Shown: positions 7,977 through 14,654 of the stretch, piece by piece
Layout of the letters: each line of letters starts with the position of its first letter
Position numbering within the stretch: the stretch's first letter is position 1
Source: JAGWAZ01 sp050248595
GTDB taxonomy: Bacteria; Bacteroidota; Ignavibacteria; OLB7
DNA: 23,081 nucleotides
NCBI GenBank assembly: GCA_050248595.1
Contig: JBFWSB010000022.1
Location: forward strand, 1-23,081
Direction: 5' to 3'
Program-made: the position numbers and the translations under genes
Notes under the pieces: model-generated
Databases searched by the model: none
What the model saw: the letters and a program-made list of their open reading frames with translations, nothing else
Told to the model about the DNA's origin: nothing

Positions 7977-9488
7977 TTAGGCTTCCCCACCCAACTTCTT
8001 TCGCAACAGTTCATTCACGATTTTCGGGTTTGCCTTTCCCTTCGTTCTCTTCATTGTCTCCCCCACGAAGAAGCCAATCAAACTTGTCTTTCCCTCTCGA
8101 TATTTCTCTACAGCATCACTGTTTTCGGCGAGAACGAGATCGACAGTCTCCTCGATAAAGGATTCATCACTCACTTGCACAAATCCTTTCTCCTCAGAAA
8201 TCTCCTTTGGCGACTTCGGCGAGGTGAGCATTTCGGCGAAGATGTCCTTCACGTTTCTTGAGGAGATGGTGTCGCTTGCGAACATCTCCACGAGTTCTGC
8301 AACCCGCTTTGGATCGATGGTAAATCGGTCGATACCGATCTTCCTTTCCGAAAGCTCGCGCATCACTTCGGACATCATCAGGTTGCTGATTCCCTTGAAC
8401 CGATCTTCGCTTTTTGTAGGGAGGTGAGCGACAGCTTCTTCAAAGTACTCTGCTACTTCGCGCGAGTCGGTAAGTACACCCGCATCGTAGAGAGGAATTC
8501 CGAACTCTTCTGTGAACCTCTTCTTTCTTGCGGGAGCAAGCTCCGGCAGTCTACTGGTAATCTCTTCAATATCAGCTTCAGTAACAATCACCGGCGGCAG
8601 ATCAGGCTCCGGGAAATAGCGATAGTCGTGCGCCATCTCTTTAGAACGCATCGCGCGAGTTTGGCGAAGATTGGCATCCCAGAGCATTGTCTCCTGAACC
8701 ACACTCCCCCCCGACTCAATCAGTTCAATTTGCCGAAGGATCTCATACTCAATCGCCTTCTCCACTCCACGGAATGAGTTCATGTTCTTCACCTCGGTCT
8801 TCGTCCCAAACTTTTCGGCTCCCCTCTTCCTAACGGAAACATTGGCATCGCAGCGGAGTGCTCCATCTTCCATATTACCAGAACAGATGCCGAGCCAAGT
8901 GACGATGCTTTTGATTTGGGTAAGGTAGAGGTAGGCCTCTTCAGACGACCGAATATCTGGCTCGGAAACAATTTCGATGAGGGATGCACCAGCACGATTC
9001 AGGTCGACGAGCGAGTCGTTCGGCGTTAAGTCGTGGATCGACTTGCCAGAATCTTCTTCCATGTGGATTCGGGTGATGCCAATGCGCTTTGTGGAGCCAT
9101 CTGTTAGTTCTATGTCGATCCAACCGTCGTGGCAAATCGGGTCTTCGTACTGCGAAATCTGGTATCCCTTCGGAAGGTCCGGATAGAAGTAATTCTTTCG
9201 CGAGAATGTACTGAACCGACGAATTGAGCAGTTGGTGGCAAGTCCCATCTTCACAATCATCTCCACAAGTCCCCGGTTCACCGTCGGCAGTGTGCCGGGG
9301 TGGCCGAGAACAACGGGATCGGTGTTTGTATTCGGGGCTGGACCAAAGTCGCTTGCGGCTCGCGAGAATGCTTTCGACTGAGTCAGAAGCTGTGCGTGGA
9401 CTTCCAGACCAATCACCACCTCGTATGAGTTGATAACTTCCGGCGAGAGCGAAATTGAGGTTGAGTTCTCAGTAAGTGTATCGGACAT
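7977..9488 (-). CDS. gatB: Asp-tRNA(Asn)/Glu-tRNA(Gln) amidotransferase subunit B
   Basis: GatB activates the misacylated Glu-tRNA(Gln) or Asp-tRNA(Asn) by ATP-dependent phosphorylation for transamidation with ammonia from GatA. The N-terminal GatB/GatE domain shows EVVIGLEVHAQL (23-34), LGHPGTLPTVN (61-71), FSRKNYFYPDLPKGYQISQY and GITRIHMEEDSGKS; the C-terminal YqeY-like tail runs from about residue 355 to the end. Length of 503 is slightly above usual. The four cysteines that bind zinc in many bacterial GatBs are replaced (Ser42, Ala44, Asp57, Val60), as I recall for Bacteroidota GatB. AGAGGAAGA about 7 nt before the ATG supports the start. A sigma-70-like promoter lies at 9608-9636. gatA and gatC are not in the window, which is common. 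The DUF5683 gene follows directly. Confidence 0.97.
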   Translation of the reverse strand: MSDTLTENSTSISLSPEVINSYEVVIGLEVHAQLLTQSKAFSRAASDFGPAPNTNTDPVVLGHPGTLPTVNRGLVEMIVKMGLATNCSIRRFSTFSRKNYFYPDLPKGYQISQYEDPICHDGWIDIELTDGSTKRIGITRIHMEEDSGKSIHDLTPNDSLVDLNRAGASLIEIVSEPDIRSSEEAYLYLTQIKSIVTWLGICSGNMEDGALRCDANVSVRKRGAEKFGTKTEVKNMNSFRGVEKAIEYEILRQIELIESGGSVVQETMLWDANLRQTRAMRSKEMAHDYRYFPEPDLPPVIVTEADIEEITSRLPELAPARKKRFTEEFGIPLYDAGVLTDSREVAEYFEEAVAHLPTKSEDRFKGISNLMMSEVMRELSERKIGIDRFTIDPKRVAELVEMFASDTISSRNVKDIFAEMLTSPKSPKEISEEKGFVQVSDESFIEETVDLVLAENSDAVEKYREGKTSLIGFFVGETMKRTKGKANPKIVNELLRKKLGGEA

Positions 9489-9607
9489 TGTTCATCTTCC
9501 TCTTGTTCGGTATTATCGGGGAAAATACGGGAAGTTTGACGTATGGAACGTGAAAGTGAAACTGGAAAGTGTGACCTTTAGAATCGCTGAGAGGATATCA
9601 CGCCTTC

Positions 9608-9636
9608 ATTACACATTCCTTACGTTCTCGTTTCAA
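9608..9636 (-). promoter_or_regulatory. Sigma-70-like promoter for gatB
   Basis: On the minus strand, TTGAAA (complement of 9631-9636) and TGTAAT (complement of 9608-9613) are separated by exactly 17 nt; each matches the consensus at 5 of 6 positions. Transcription would begin near 9601, leaving a leader of about 110 nt before the gatB ATG. The motif lies just upstream of the divergent GNAT gene. Confidence 0.55.
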
Positions 9637-9663
9637 CTTCGATGATTACTTTTCTACCTGAAT

Positions 9664-10104
9664 ATGGACTGTAGAGAGATACTATACGGTAGCCGTGAAT
9701 ATGAAGAGACGGTCGCCTTGCGGGACGTTGTACTCCGACGCCCTCTCGGGCTTGTCTTCTCTTCAGAAACGCTCAAAGCTGAGTCAAGCGATTTCCACCT
9801 TGCCTGTTACGGTGATGAAGGGGAACTTCTCGCCTGCTTAATTCTCACCCCAGAAGATACAGAGAACATACGCATGAGACAGGTAGCTGTTCGCGAAGAC
9901 CTTCAAGGTGGAGGAATCGGAACAACGCTCGTACAGTTTTCCGAGGAGTTTGCAAAGGCACGAAGGTTCAGTTGCATGACCATGCACGCCCGCGAGTCGG
10001 CAGTCCCTTTCTACGAGCGATTGAATTACGAACGATATGGTGAACGCTTTGAGGAGGTGACAATTCCCCACTGGAAAATGCGGAAGAAGTTGGTAGCTCT
10101 TTGA
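9664..10104 (+). CDS. GNAT family N-acetyltransferase
   Basis: A single-domain GNAT acyltransferase of 146 residues that would move an acetyl group from acetyl-CoA to an unidentified amine. The acetyl-CoA-binding motif A is MRQVAVREDLQGGGIGTTLV (71-90) with the pyrophosphate loop QGGGIG at 81-86. The C-terminal part HARESAVPFYERLNYERYGE and IPHWKMRK resembles the ElaA/PhnO-like branch. No signal peptide or membrane segment is seen, so it is cytoplasmic. It is divergent from gatB. No good Shine-Dalgarno precedes the ATG. The EVE-domain gene follows 174 nt downstream on the same strand and could be cotranscribed. The substrate cannot be read from sequence. Confidence 0.85.
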   Translation: MDCREILYGSREYEETVALRDVVLRRPLGLVFSSETLKAESSDFHLACYGDEGELLACLILTPEDTENIRMRQVAVREDLQGGGIGTTLVQFSEEFAKARRFSCMTMHARESAVPFYERLNYERYGERFEEVTIPHWKMRKKLVAL

Positions 10105-10278
10105 TCGTAGACTGTGAAGCTGGCTACATTGGGAGTGGCGAGTACAAATCACGATCCGAGCAATCATCACTCTGCTATAACCTCTTGATCGCCGATCATA
10201 TATCCCAATGTCCCCTTCCCCTTCAAGCTCCCCCTGAGTAACCGCCCCATGTATAACCAAAGAAAACCGGAGCAACCT

Positions 10279-10749
10279 ATGTCAGCACAACGTTACTGGC
10301 TCATGAAATCAGAGCCAGATTGCTATTCAATTGATGATCTACAACGGGAGAAGAAAACGTTTTGGGATGGTGTCCGAAACTATCAAGTGCGGAACTTCAT
10401 GCGGGATGATATGAAGCCGGGTGATCTTGCCTTCTTCTACCATTCAAGTACCGAACCACCAGGCATTGTCGGAGTAATGACTATCACGAAATCAGGCTAT
10501 CCCGACCACACACAATTTGACCCCGACGAAGATCACTTCGATCCGAAGTCTTCTCCTGATAATCCACGCTGGTTAATGGTGGATGTCAAGTTTGTCAGCA
10601 AGTTCAAAGAGATGATTCCCCTAAGTGAACTGAAGGAGACACCCGGACTTGAGAAGATGGTGGTAACACAACGTGGGTCAAGACTTTCTGTGCAGCCAGT
10701 AACAGAAGAGGAGTGGAAAACGGTGATGTCGCTTAGCAATGGAGAATGA
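10279..10749 (+). CDS. EVE domain-containing protein
   Basis: A small cytoplasmic protein made of one EVE (PUA-like) domain, the fold related to YTH and Thy28 that is thought to read modified bases in nucleic acid. Typical motifs are YWLMKSEPD near the start, FWDGVRNYQVRNFMRDDMKPGD, FFYHSSTEPPGIVGV and the C-terminal MVVTQRGSRLSVQPV. An in-frame ATG exists at 10249, but the one at 10279 has GGAG 6 nt upstream and gives the usual family N-terminus and length (156 residues), so it is preferred. The neighbouring GNAT gene lies upstream; a heptamer repeat array starts about 55 nt after the stop. No restriction or modification gene is adjacent, so a specific role cannot be inferred from context. 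Confidence 0.9.
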   Translation: MSAQRYWLMKSEPDCYSIDDLQREKKTFWDGVRNYQVRNFMRDDMKPGDLAFFYHSSTEPPGIVGVMTITKSGYPDHTQFDPDEDHFDPKSSPDNPRWLMVDVKFVSKFKEMIPLSELKETPGLEKMVVTQRGSRLSVQPVTEEEWKTVMSLSNGE

Positions 10750-10756
10750 GGAATTA

Positions 10757-10889
10757 GGAAAATGCTTTCCGAAATCCGAAATCATCAATCCGAAATTTGA
10801 GTGGATTGGGGATTGGGGATTGGGGATTGGGGATTGGGGATTGGGGATTGGGGATTGGGGATTGGGGATTGGGGATTGGGAAAATGCTT
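10757..10889. repeat. Repeat block bracketed by an 11-bp direct repeat
   Basis: GGAAAATGCTT occurs at 10757-10767 and again at 10879-10889. Between the copies lie CCGAAAT-type heptamers (around 10769-10797) and the GGGGATT array. Further CCGAAAT motifs lie just beyond the right copy (near 10905 and 10925). The bracketing repeat looks like a target-site duplication or the scar of a segment duplication. No transposase is present, so it is non-autonomous or a product of replication slippage. Confidence 0.6.
10804..10880. repeat. Heptanucleotide tandem array (ATTGGGG), ten perfect units plus a partial unit
   Basis: ATTGGGG repeats without a single error from 10805 to 10874, followed by ATTGGG. 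The plus strand therefore offers eleven runs of three or four guanines separated by ATT, a strong intramolecular quadruplex pattern. The complement is (CCCCAAT)n, the same heptamer I recall for the cyanobacterial STRR1 class of short tandem repeats. The array lies between convergent genes, downstream of the EVE gene. Perfect identity implies recent expansion or ongoing slippage. Confidence 0.95.
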
Positions 10890-10949
10890 CTCTCAATCGC
10901 CGTTCCGAAATCAAAAATTCGCAATCCGAAATCTGCGCTCATAAAATAG

Positions 10950-10983
10950 CGTGGGGATACTTTCATTGGTAAGTATCCCCACG
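10950..10983. terminator. Bidirectional terminator between convergent genes
   Basis: A perfect 13-bp stem (CGTGGGGATACTT with AAGTATCCCCACG) closes an 8-nt loop. On the plus strand it is followed by TTAATGTTTTCTC, and on the minus strand by CTATTTTAT, so it can end transcripts of the EVE gene and of the fatty acid hydroxylase gene. Confidence 0.75.
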
Positions 10984-11033
10984 TTAATGTTTTCTCTCGA
11001 CTGTTCTGAATAGAGGCATCGAGCACCTATCTT

Positions 11034-11666
11034 TTAGCCGTTATCTCTCTTCTTCTTTTCAACAGTACCGAAGACGTAATCCCAAATTGGGACGCTCACA
11101 CCATACTTCGTTGCGTCATCTTGGTAGTGGTGGCGCATGTGATATTGACGCAGCCACTTGCCAATCCCTTTGTTCAATTTGAAGTGATGCGTAGCGTAGT
11201 GGATAAGATCGTAGCACATGTAGCCGAAGGCCATGCCAGCGAAGATGCCATTCACATGTTCAAAGCCAAAGGCCAACCAGAAGACGCCGTAGAAGAAGGC
11301 AGCTAACGGAAGGCTGACAGATGGTGTCATCACAAGCCGCGTTGAATCTTGCGGATAGTCGTGGTGGACACCGTGCAAGACAAAGTGCAATCGTCCTCCC
11401 CATTTTGTCTTCGGTTGATAGTGGAAGACGAAGCGGTGGAGAACGTACTCGATAAAGGTCCAGAAAAAGAGACCGAGAAAGAAGAGACCGACAATTGTGA
11501 TCGCCGAGAGTTCATTGACCGTGGCTGAAAGCCAGATCATCCAGATAACAACCGGTAGGAAGAAGACAACTGGTGTAGATGGATGAATGTGCGAGAAGAA
11601 CTCCATGAAGTTACTGTCGAACATTCGTACAGTCTCATCCTGATTAGAAACAAAACGACGTGCCAT
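11034..11666 (-). CDS. Fatty acid 2-hydroxylase-like membrane di-iron enzyme (sterol desaturase superfamily)
   Basis: Predicted integral membrane hydroxylase. Family members hydroxylate the alpha carbon of a fatty acyl chain, often in sphingolipids, using a histidine-ligated di-iron centre. The histidine boxes are HRFVFH (77-82), HFVLHGVHH (94-102), HYATHH (156-161) and HYQDDATKYG preceded by HMRHH (176-180). Hydrophobic segments lie at about 31-50, 54-76, 112-133 and 138-156. Length (210) and the HHDYPQD...HHYQDD spacing fit the FA2H/Scs7 branch without the cytochrome b5 domain. The gene is divergent from the acetyltransferase/cNMP fusion. No clear Shine-Dalgarno precedes the ATG. A ceramide-related substrate is plausible given the GNAT-fold gene at 14655, but this is inference. 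Confidence 0.85.
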   Translation of the reverse strand: MARRFVSNQDETVRMFDSNFMEFFSHIHPSTPVVFFLPVVIWMIWLSATVNELSAITIVGLFFLGLFFWTFIEYVLHRFVFHYQPKTKWGGRLHFVLHGVHHDYPQDSTRLVMTPSVSLPLAAFFYGVFWLAFGFEHVNGIFAGMAFGYMCYDLIHYATHHFKLNKGIGKWLRQYHMRHHYQDDATKYGVSVPIWDYVFGTVEKKKRDNG

Positions 11667-11715
11667 GGTATTTCATACTGATTGTTGTAGATACATCGGC
11701 CAGTAAATTACAAAG

Positions 11716-11735
11716 GATTGTCTCCCTCTACAATC
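11716..11735. promoter_or_regulatory. Operator-like inverted repeat in a divergent intergenic region
   Basis: GATTGT and ACAATC form a 6-8-6 inverted repeat midway between the divergent hydroxylase gene and the GNAT/cNMP gene (11667-11826). Its spacing is compatible with a dimeric regulator. Short arms mean it may be chance. Confidence 0.2.
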
Positions 11736-11756
11736 ATTCTCCCGCTTTTCTCCACC

Positions 11757-11786
11757 TTGGAACAACTTGACGCCGGAGATTAGAAT
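11757..11786 (+). promoter_or_regulatory. Candidate promoter for the GNAT/cNMP fusion gene
   Basis: TTGGAA (11757-11762) and TAGAAT (11781-11786) are 18 nt apart; the -10 matches 5 of 6 and the -35 4 of 6. Transcription would start near 11793, upstream of all three candidate start codons of the gene. Confidence 0.35.
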
Positions 11787-11826
11787 TGCCCCAGATAGTT
11801 TCTATCTTCGCTGAATTCGTTGGATT

Positions 11827-13482
11827 GTGCCAAACGAACAAATTCAACGCTACATGCTGCAATCATCAACTCTCAACAACTCAAAAGAGGATATGGCAGA
11901 GATAATCATTAGAGAGGCAGTGTCGAATGATGCCGAGAGCATCAGCGGACTATTTCACGAAGTGTACGGCGATGACTATCCCTACAAAAAGTTCTACGAC
12001 CCGGAACAGATTCGAAAACTCATCTATGCTGACGATACGGTGATGATAGTTGCCGAAGACCCAGAAAGTGGCCGGATTTATGGAACGGCATCTGTGTTGG
12101 AAGAACGTGGAGCCTACAGCGACCTGACGGCTGAGTTTGGACGGCTGGTGGTTCACCCTGATGCGCGCGGAATGGGGCTTGGGAACAAGTTAATGGAAGG
12201 TCGTGTCGAGCACGTAAAGGATCGCATCCACGTAGGCGTTGTCGACGCGCGGATTGTTCACCCTCGTTCGACGAAGATTGCAGTCTCTCACGACTTCTCC
12301 GTTGTTGGCTATCTCCCATCGAAAATCGTCAACGTTAATCGCGAGAACATTATCCTACTGGCACGGCACTTTGGTCCTGCGTTAGAGCTACGGCGCAACC
12401 ATCCCCATATCATTCCTGAAGCATGGCAACTTGCCAATCAATCGATGAAGAATTGTGGCATCCACCCCTACGCCATTGTCGACGAAACAGCTCCTCCATA
12501 TCCAGCCGGCGCAGATTTAACCATGTCGACAATGACAAGTGAAGGCTACGCCGACTTGCTCCGTATCGCACGGGGACGAACGCGACACCGCCAAATCTTC
12601 GGTGCACTCCGGCTCCACTACGGAGTCTTCAAGCTGCAAGCAACCGACTCGCACTATATCCTCGCAAAGCAAGGGGATGTTCTGGTTGGAGCAATCGGCT
12701 ACACAGTAGATCACGTTGAGAATGATGCGCGGATATTCGAGCTAATCGCCCTCAACGACGATGTAATCTATCCCCTACTAAGTGAATTCTTGAGAATTGC
12801 CGAGAGCGAACTGGGGAGTTGCTATGTAGACATCAACGTCAGTGCATACGCACCCAGAATGCAGAGAACGTTGCTGGAGTTGGGATTTCTTCCAGCCGCC
12901 TACATTCCGGCAATGGTCTTCAACGAAGTAGAACGCCTCGACATTCTGAAGATGGTGCGGATATTCGTTCCGCTCGACACAAGTCAGGATATTCTTATTC
13001 CCGAGGCTGAACCAATTGGTGATATTGTCGTGAGAAGCTTTGCATCGCAAACTGTGCCATCACGAATTCTTGAAGCGATCAATCGGCAAGATATTTTTGA
13101 TGGCTTGAACCTTGAACAGCTGCGTCGGCTTGCCTCCTACTGCACGGTTGATCGATTCAAGCAGGGGGACGTTCTCTTCAGCGAAGGGAATGAGAGCGAT
13201 GCGTTTTACATCATTCTTGATGGAACCGTAGAGGAAATGAGTAGTGGAACTGCCCGCGCACATAGTAGTGAAGGGGACACAGTCGCTTCGATCTCAACGC
13301 TGGCACAGTCAATACACAGAACAACATCGGTTGCCCTGACTGATCTTACGCTAATCACAATCATGCGGAATGATTTCGAGAGCCTCGCACGACTCCGCCC
13401 AGATATTGGAACTGTAATCTACCGCAACCTTACGCGCCAGTTAGGAGAAGAACTCCTCACTCTGAGTATGCTGAACAGGTAA
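11827..13482 (+). CDS. GNAT acetyltransferase fused to a C-terminal cyclic-nucleotide-binding-like domain
   Basis: A three-part cytoplasmic protein. Residues 25-180 form a GNAT domain with an acetyl-CoA loop ARGMGLGNKL (113-122). Residues 230-380 look like a second, degenerate GNAT fold (ILAKQGDVLVGAIGY; FELIALNDDVIYPLLSEFL) without an obvious glycine loop. Residues 420-550 form a CRP-type cNMP-binding domain (DIFDGLNLEQLRRLA; FKQGDVLFSEGNESDAFYIILDG). In its phosphate-binding cassette Arg498 is kept, but the Gly-Glu pair of CRP (GDFIGEL) reads GDTVASI, so the ribose-binding glutamate is Ser488. Mycobacterial Pat has the opposite order, cNMP domain first, and acetylates lysines under cAMP control; analogous allostery here is inference. 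The 11827 start is GTG; ATGs at 11854 and 11893 are alternatives, the last beginning directly at the domain (MAEIIIREA) after AGAGG, though with short spacing. Confidence 0.8.
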   Translation: MPNEQIQRYMLQSSTLNNSKEDMAEIIIREAVSNDAESISGLFHEVYGDDYPYKKFYDPEQIRKLIYADDTVMIVAEDPESGRIYGTASVLEERGAYSDLTAEFGRLVVHPDARGMGLGNKLMEGRVEHVKDRIHVGVVDARIVHPRSTKIAVSHDFSVVGYLPSKIVNVNRENIILLARHFGPALELRRNHPHIIPEAWQLANQSMKNCGIHPYAIVDETAPPYPAGADLTMSTMTSEGYADLLRIARGRTRHRQIFGALRLHYGVFKLQATDSHYILAKQGDVLVGAIGYTVDHVENDARIFELIALNDDVIYPLLSEFLRIAESELGSCYVDINVSAYAPRMQRTLLELGFLPAAYIPAMVFNEVERLDILKMVRIFVPLDTSQDILIPEAEPIGDIVVRSFASQTVPSRILEAINRQDIFDGLNLEQLRRLASYCTVDRFKQGDVLFSEGNESDAFYIILDGTVEEMSSGTARAHSSEGDTVASISTLAQSIHRTTSVALTDLTLITIMRNDFESLARLRPDIGTVIYRNLTRQLGEELLTLSMLNR

Positions 13483-13531
13483 TCTCCAGTGAGATGATCT
13501 TCCCCTTGCTCATGTATCTCTCCGAAAAGAG

Positions 13532-13562
13532 AAAACCCTCTCGGCAAATCCGAGAGGGTTTT
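13532..13562. terminator. Strong intrinsic terminator, probably bidirectional
   Basis: A perfect 13-bp stem (AAAACCCTCTCGG with CCGAGAGGGTTTT) closes the loop CAAAT; the T run continues as TTTTTCTCT. It lies 49 nt after the GNAT/cNMP gene. The A-rich left side (CCGAAAAGAGAAAA) gives a U-rich tail on the other strand for the convergent rlpA transcript. Confidence 0.9.
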
Positions 13563-13610
13563 TCTCTAAAAGCTCATCCTTCCCAGTGTAGGGAAGTTCA
13601 CCAACCAGAC

Positions 13611-14570
13611 TTACGCTTCGCTTGAACTTGCAGCAAAGGTTGGCGAAGTCTCTTTCCGTGGTAACCCATCGTCGAAACGGATCACCGAAGATTCAGGAAA
13701 TGTTTCTGCCAACTCCAGCTGAAAATCGCGGGCAAGGTGCTCCTCGCTTTGCAAGCCAACGAGAACATACCAGTTCGTCTCTCCCCCCTCAATCACCCTC
13801 GACAAAAAGACTTGGTCATACTGATCAACCAAGCGATTGTGTACGTTCAGAGCTTCGCTAAAGCTACTGCTCTTCATTACGTTCACTGACCATCCGGTCG
13901 GCTTTGCCCCCTTTACATCTGCATCGAAGGTAAGGAAACGGAGGCTCTTCTTCCCCTGCTCACTCTCTACTACACGCTCCTCATCAACGAATACCTCCAA
14001 GCGTCCATCGGCAGTTCCACGTCCTCTAATTCCAAGCCGGGTAGCTGCCTCGCGTGACAAGTCCAGAACACGGCTCCCAACGTATGGCCCACGGTCGTTA
14101 ATCCGCACGAGGACGGCTTTGCCGGTCTTAGTGTCGACAACGCGAACAATGGAATTAAAGGGAAGTCTCTTGTGTGCAGCAGTCATATCGTTCATATTGA
14201 ACCGCTCACCATTTGCAGTCTTGCGACCGTGAAAGCGGGAACCATACCAACTGACGTGACCTTCTATTGTTTGGCCGGGGTCAACAGGTGCAACGAAACT
14301 GCTGTCACTTACCTCGTTGTCGGCTGCCTTGGCAGAATAAAGTGAGTCAAGATTAACGGATACTTCAGCTTCAGGAGAGGGTTGTCTCCCCTCTTCATCC
14401 GTTTTTGACGTTGCCTCAGCGGTCTGGAGCATATCTGCTGAGAGAGCAAATATGCCGATTACTCCAGCAACAACCATTGCCCAAATACGGGTCGCTCGGC
14501 GTGCCGAAGCATTTTTCCACAAAGTACTCAAGATTACCTCTCTGAGTTGTTCAACATACCCTCCCAGCAT
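13611..14570 (-). CDS. rlpA: RlpA-like septal protein with SPOR-like domain
   Basis: Envelope protein of the rare lipoprotein A family; some members are lytic transglycosylases that cut glycan strands lacking stem peptides at the septum. An N-terminal hydrophobic anchor or signal lies at about residues 28-45. The double-psi beta-barrel spans about 103-182 (GHVSWYGSRFHGRKTANGE; VRINDRGPYVGSRVLDLS), retaining Glu122 and Asp159, which correspond by motif to catalytic residues of active RlpA. A SPOR-like domain follows at about 226-298 (GWSVNVMKSSSFSEA; WYVLVG), expected to bind denuded septal peptidoglycan. There is no lipobox cysteine, so despite the family name it is probably anchored by its N-terminal helix or secreted. 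The start is uncertain: a TTG 42 nt inside follows AGAGGTAATC. It lies 84 nt downstream of the GNAT-fold gene on the same strand. Confidence 0.88.
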   Translation of the reverse strand: MLGGYVEQLREVILSTLWKNASARRATRIWAMVVAGVIGIFALSADMLQTAEATSKTDEEGRQPSPEAEVSVNLDSLYSAKAADNEVSDSSFVAPVDPGQTIEGHVSWYGSRFHGRKTANGERFNMNDMTAAHKRLPFNSIVRVVDTKTGKAVLVRINDRGPYVGSRVLDLSREAATRLGIRGRGTADGRLEVFVDEERVVESEQGKKSLRFLTFDADVKGAKPTGWSVNVMKSSSFSEALNVHNRLVDQYDQVFLSRVIEGGETNWYVLVGLQSEEHLARDFQLELAETFPESSVIRFDDGLPRKETSPTFAASSSEA

Positions 14571-14581
14571 TCGCGGGAGTT

Positions 14582-14609
14582 CCGTGACAGGGTTATCTTC
14601 CCCTCACGG
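14582..14609 (-). promoter_or_regulatory. Leader hairpin just upstream of rlpA
   Basis: On the minus strand CCGTGAGGG pairs with CCC and TCACGG, giving 9 bp with a 2-nt bulge, 11 nt before the rlpA ATG. There is no T tract after it. It may affect ribosome access to rlpA or be a weak attenuator between the two genes. Confidence 0.3.
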
Positions 14610-14654
14610 GTCTGCATAACGACCAAATGTATGCCGAACGTGCCTTGTAGAAGC

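Noticed and set aside
10249..10278. Upstream ATG for the EVE gene
   Set aside because: The next ATG has a GGAG at proper spacing and gives the typical family N-terminus.
10804..10880. CRISPR array or telomere-like repeat
   Set aside because: Units are contiguous heptamers with no spacers, so it is not CRISPR. It lies mid-contig between genes, and nothing indicates a chromosome end.
10739..10972. Open frames through the heptamer array encoding seven-residue peptide repeats (GDWGLGI on one strand, IPNPQSP on the other)
   Set aside because: A 7-nt repeat without stop codons keeps all frames open and automatically gives a 7-residue period. There is no start context, and the frames overlap the EVE gene end and the terminator.
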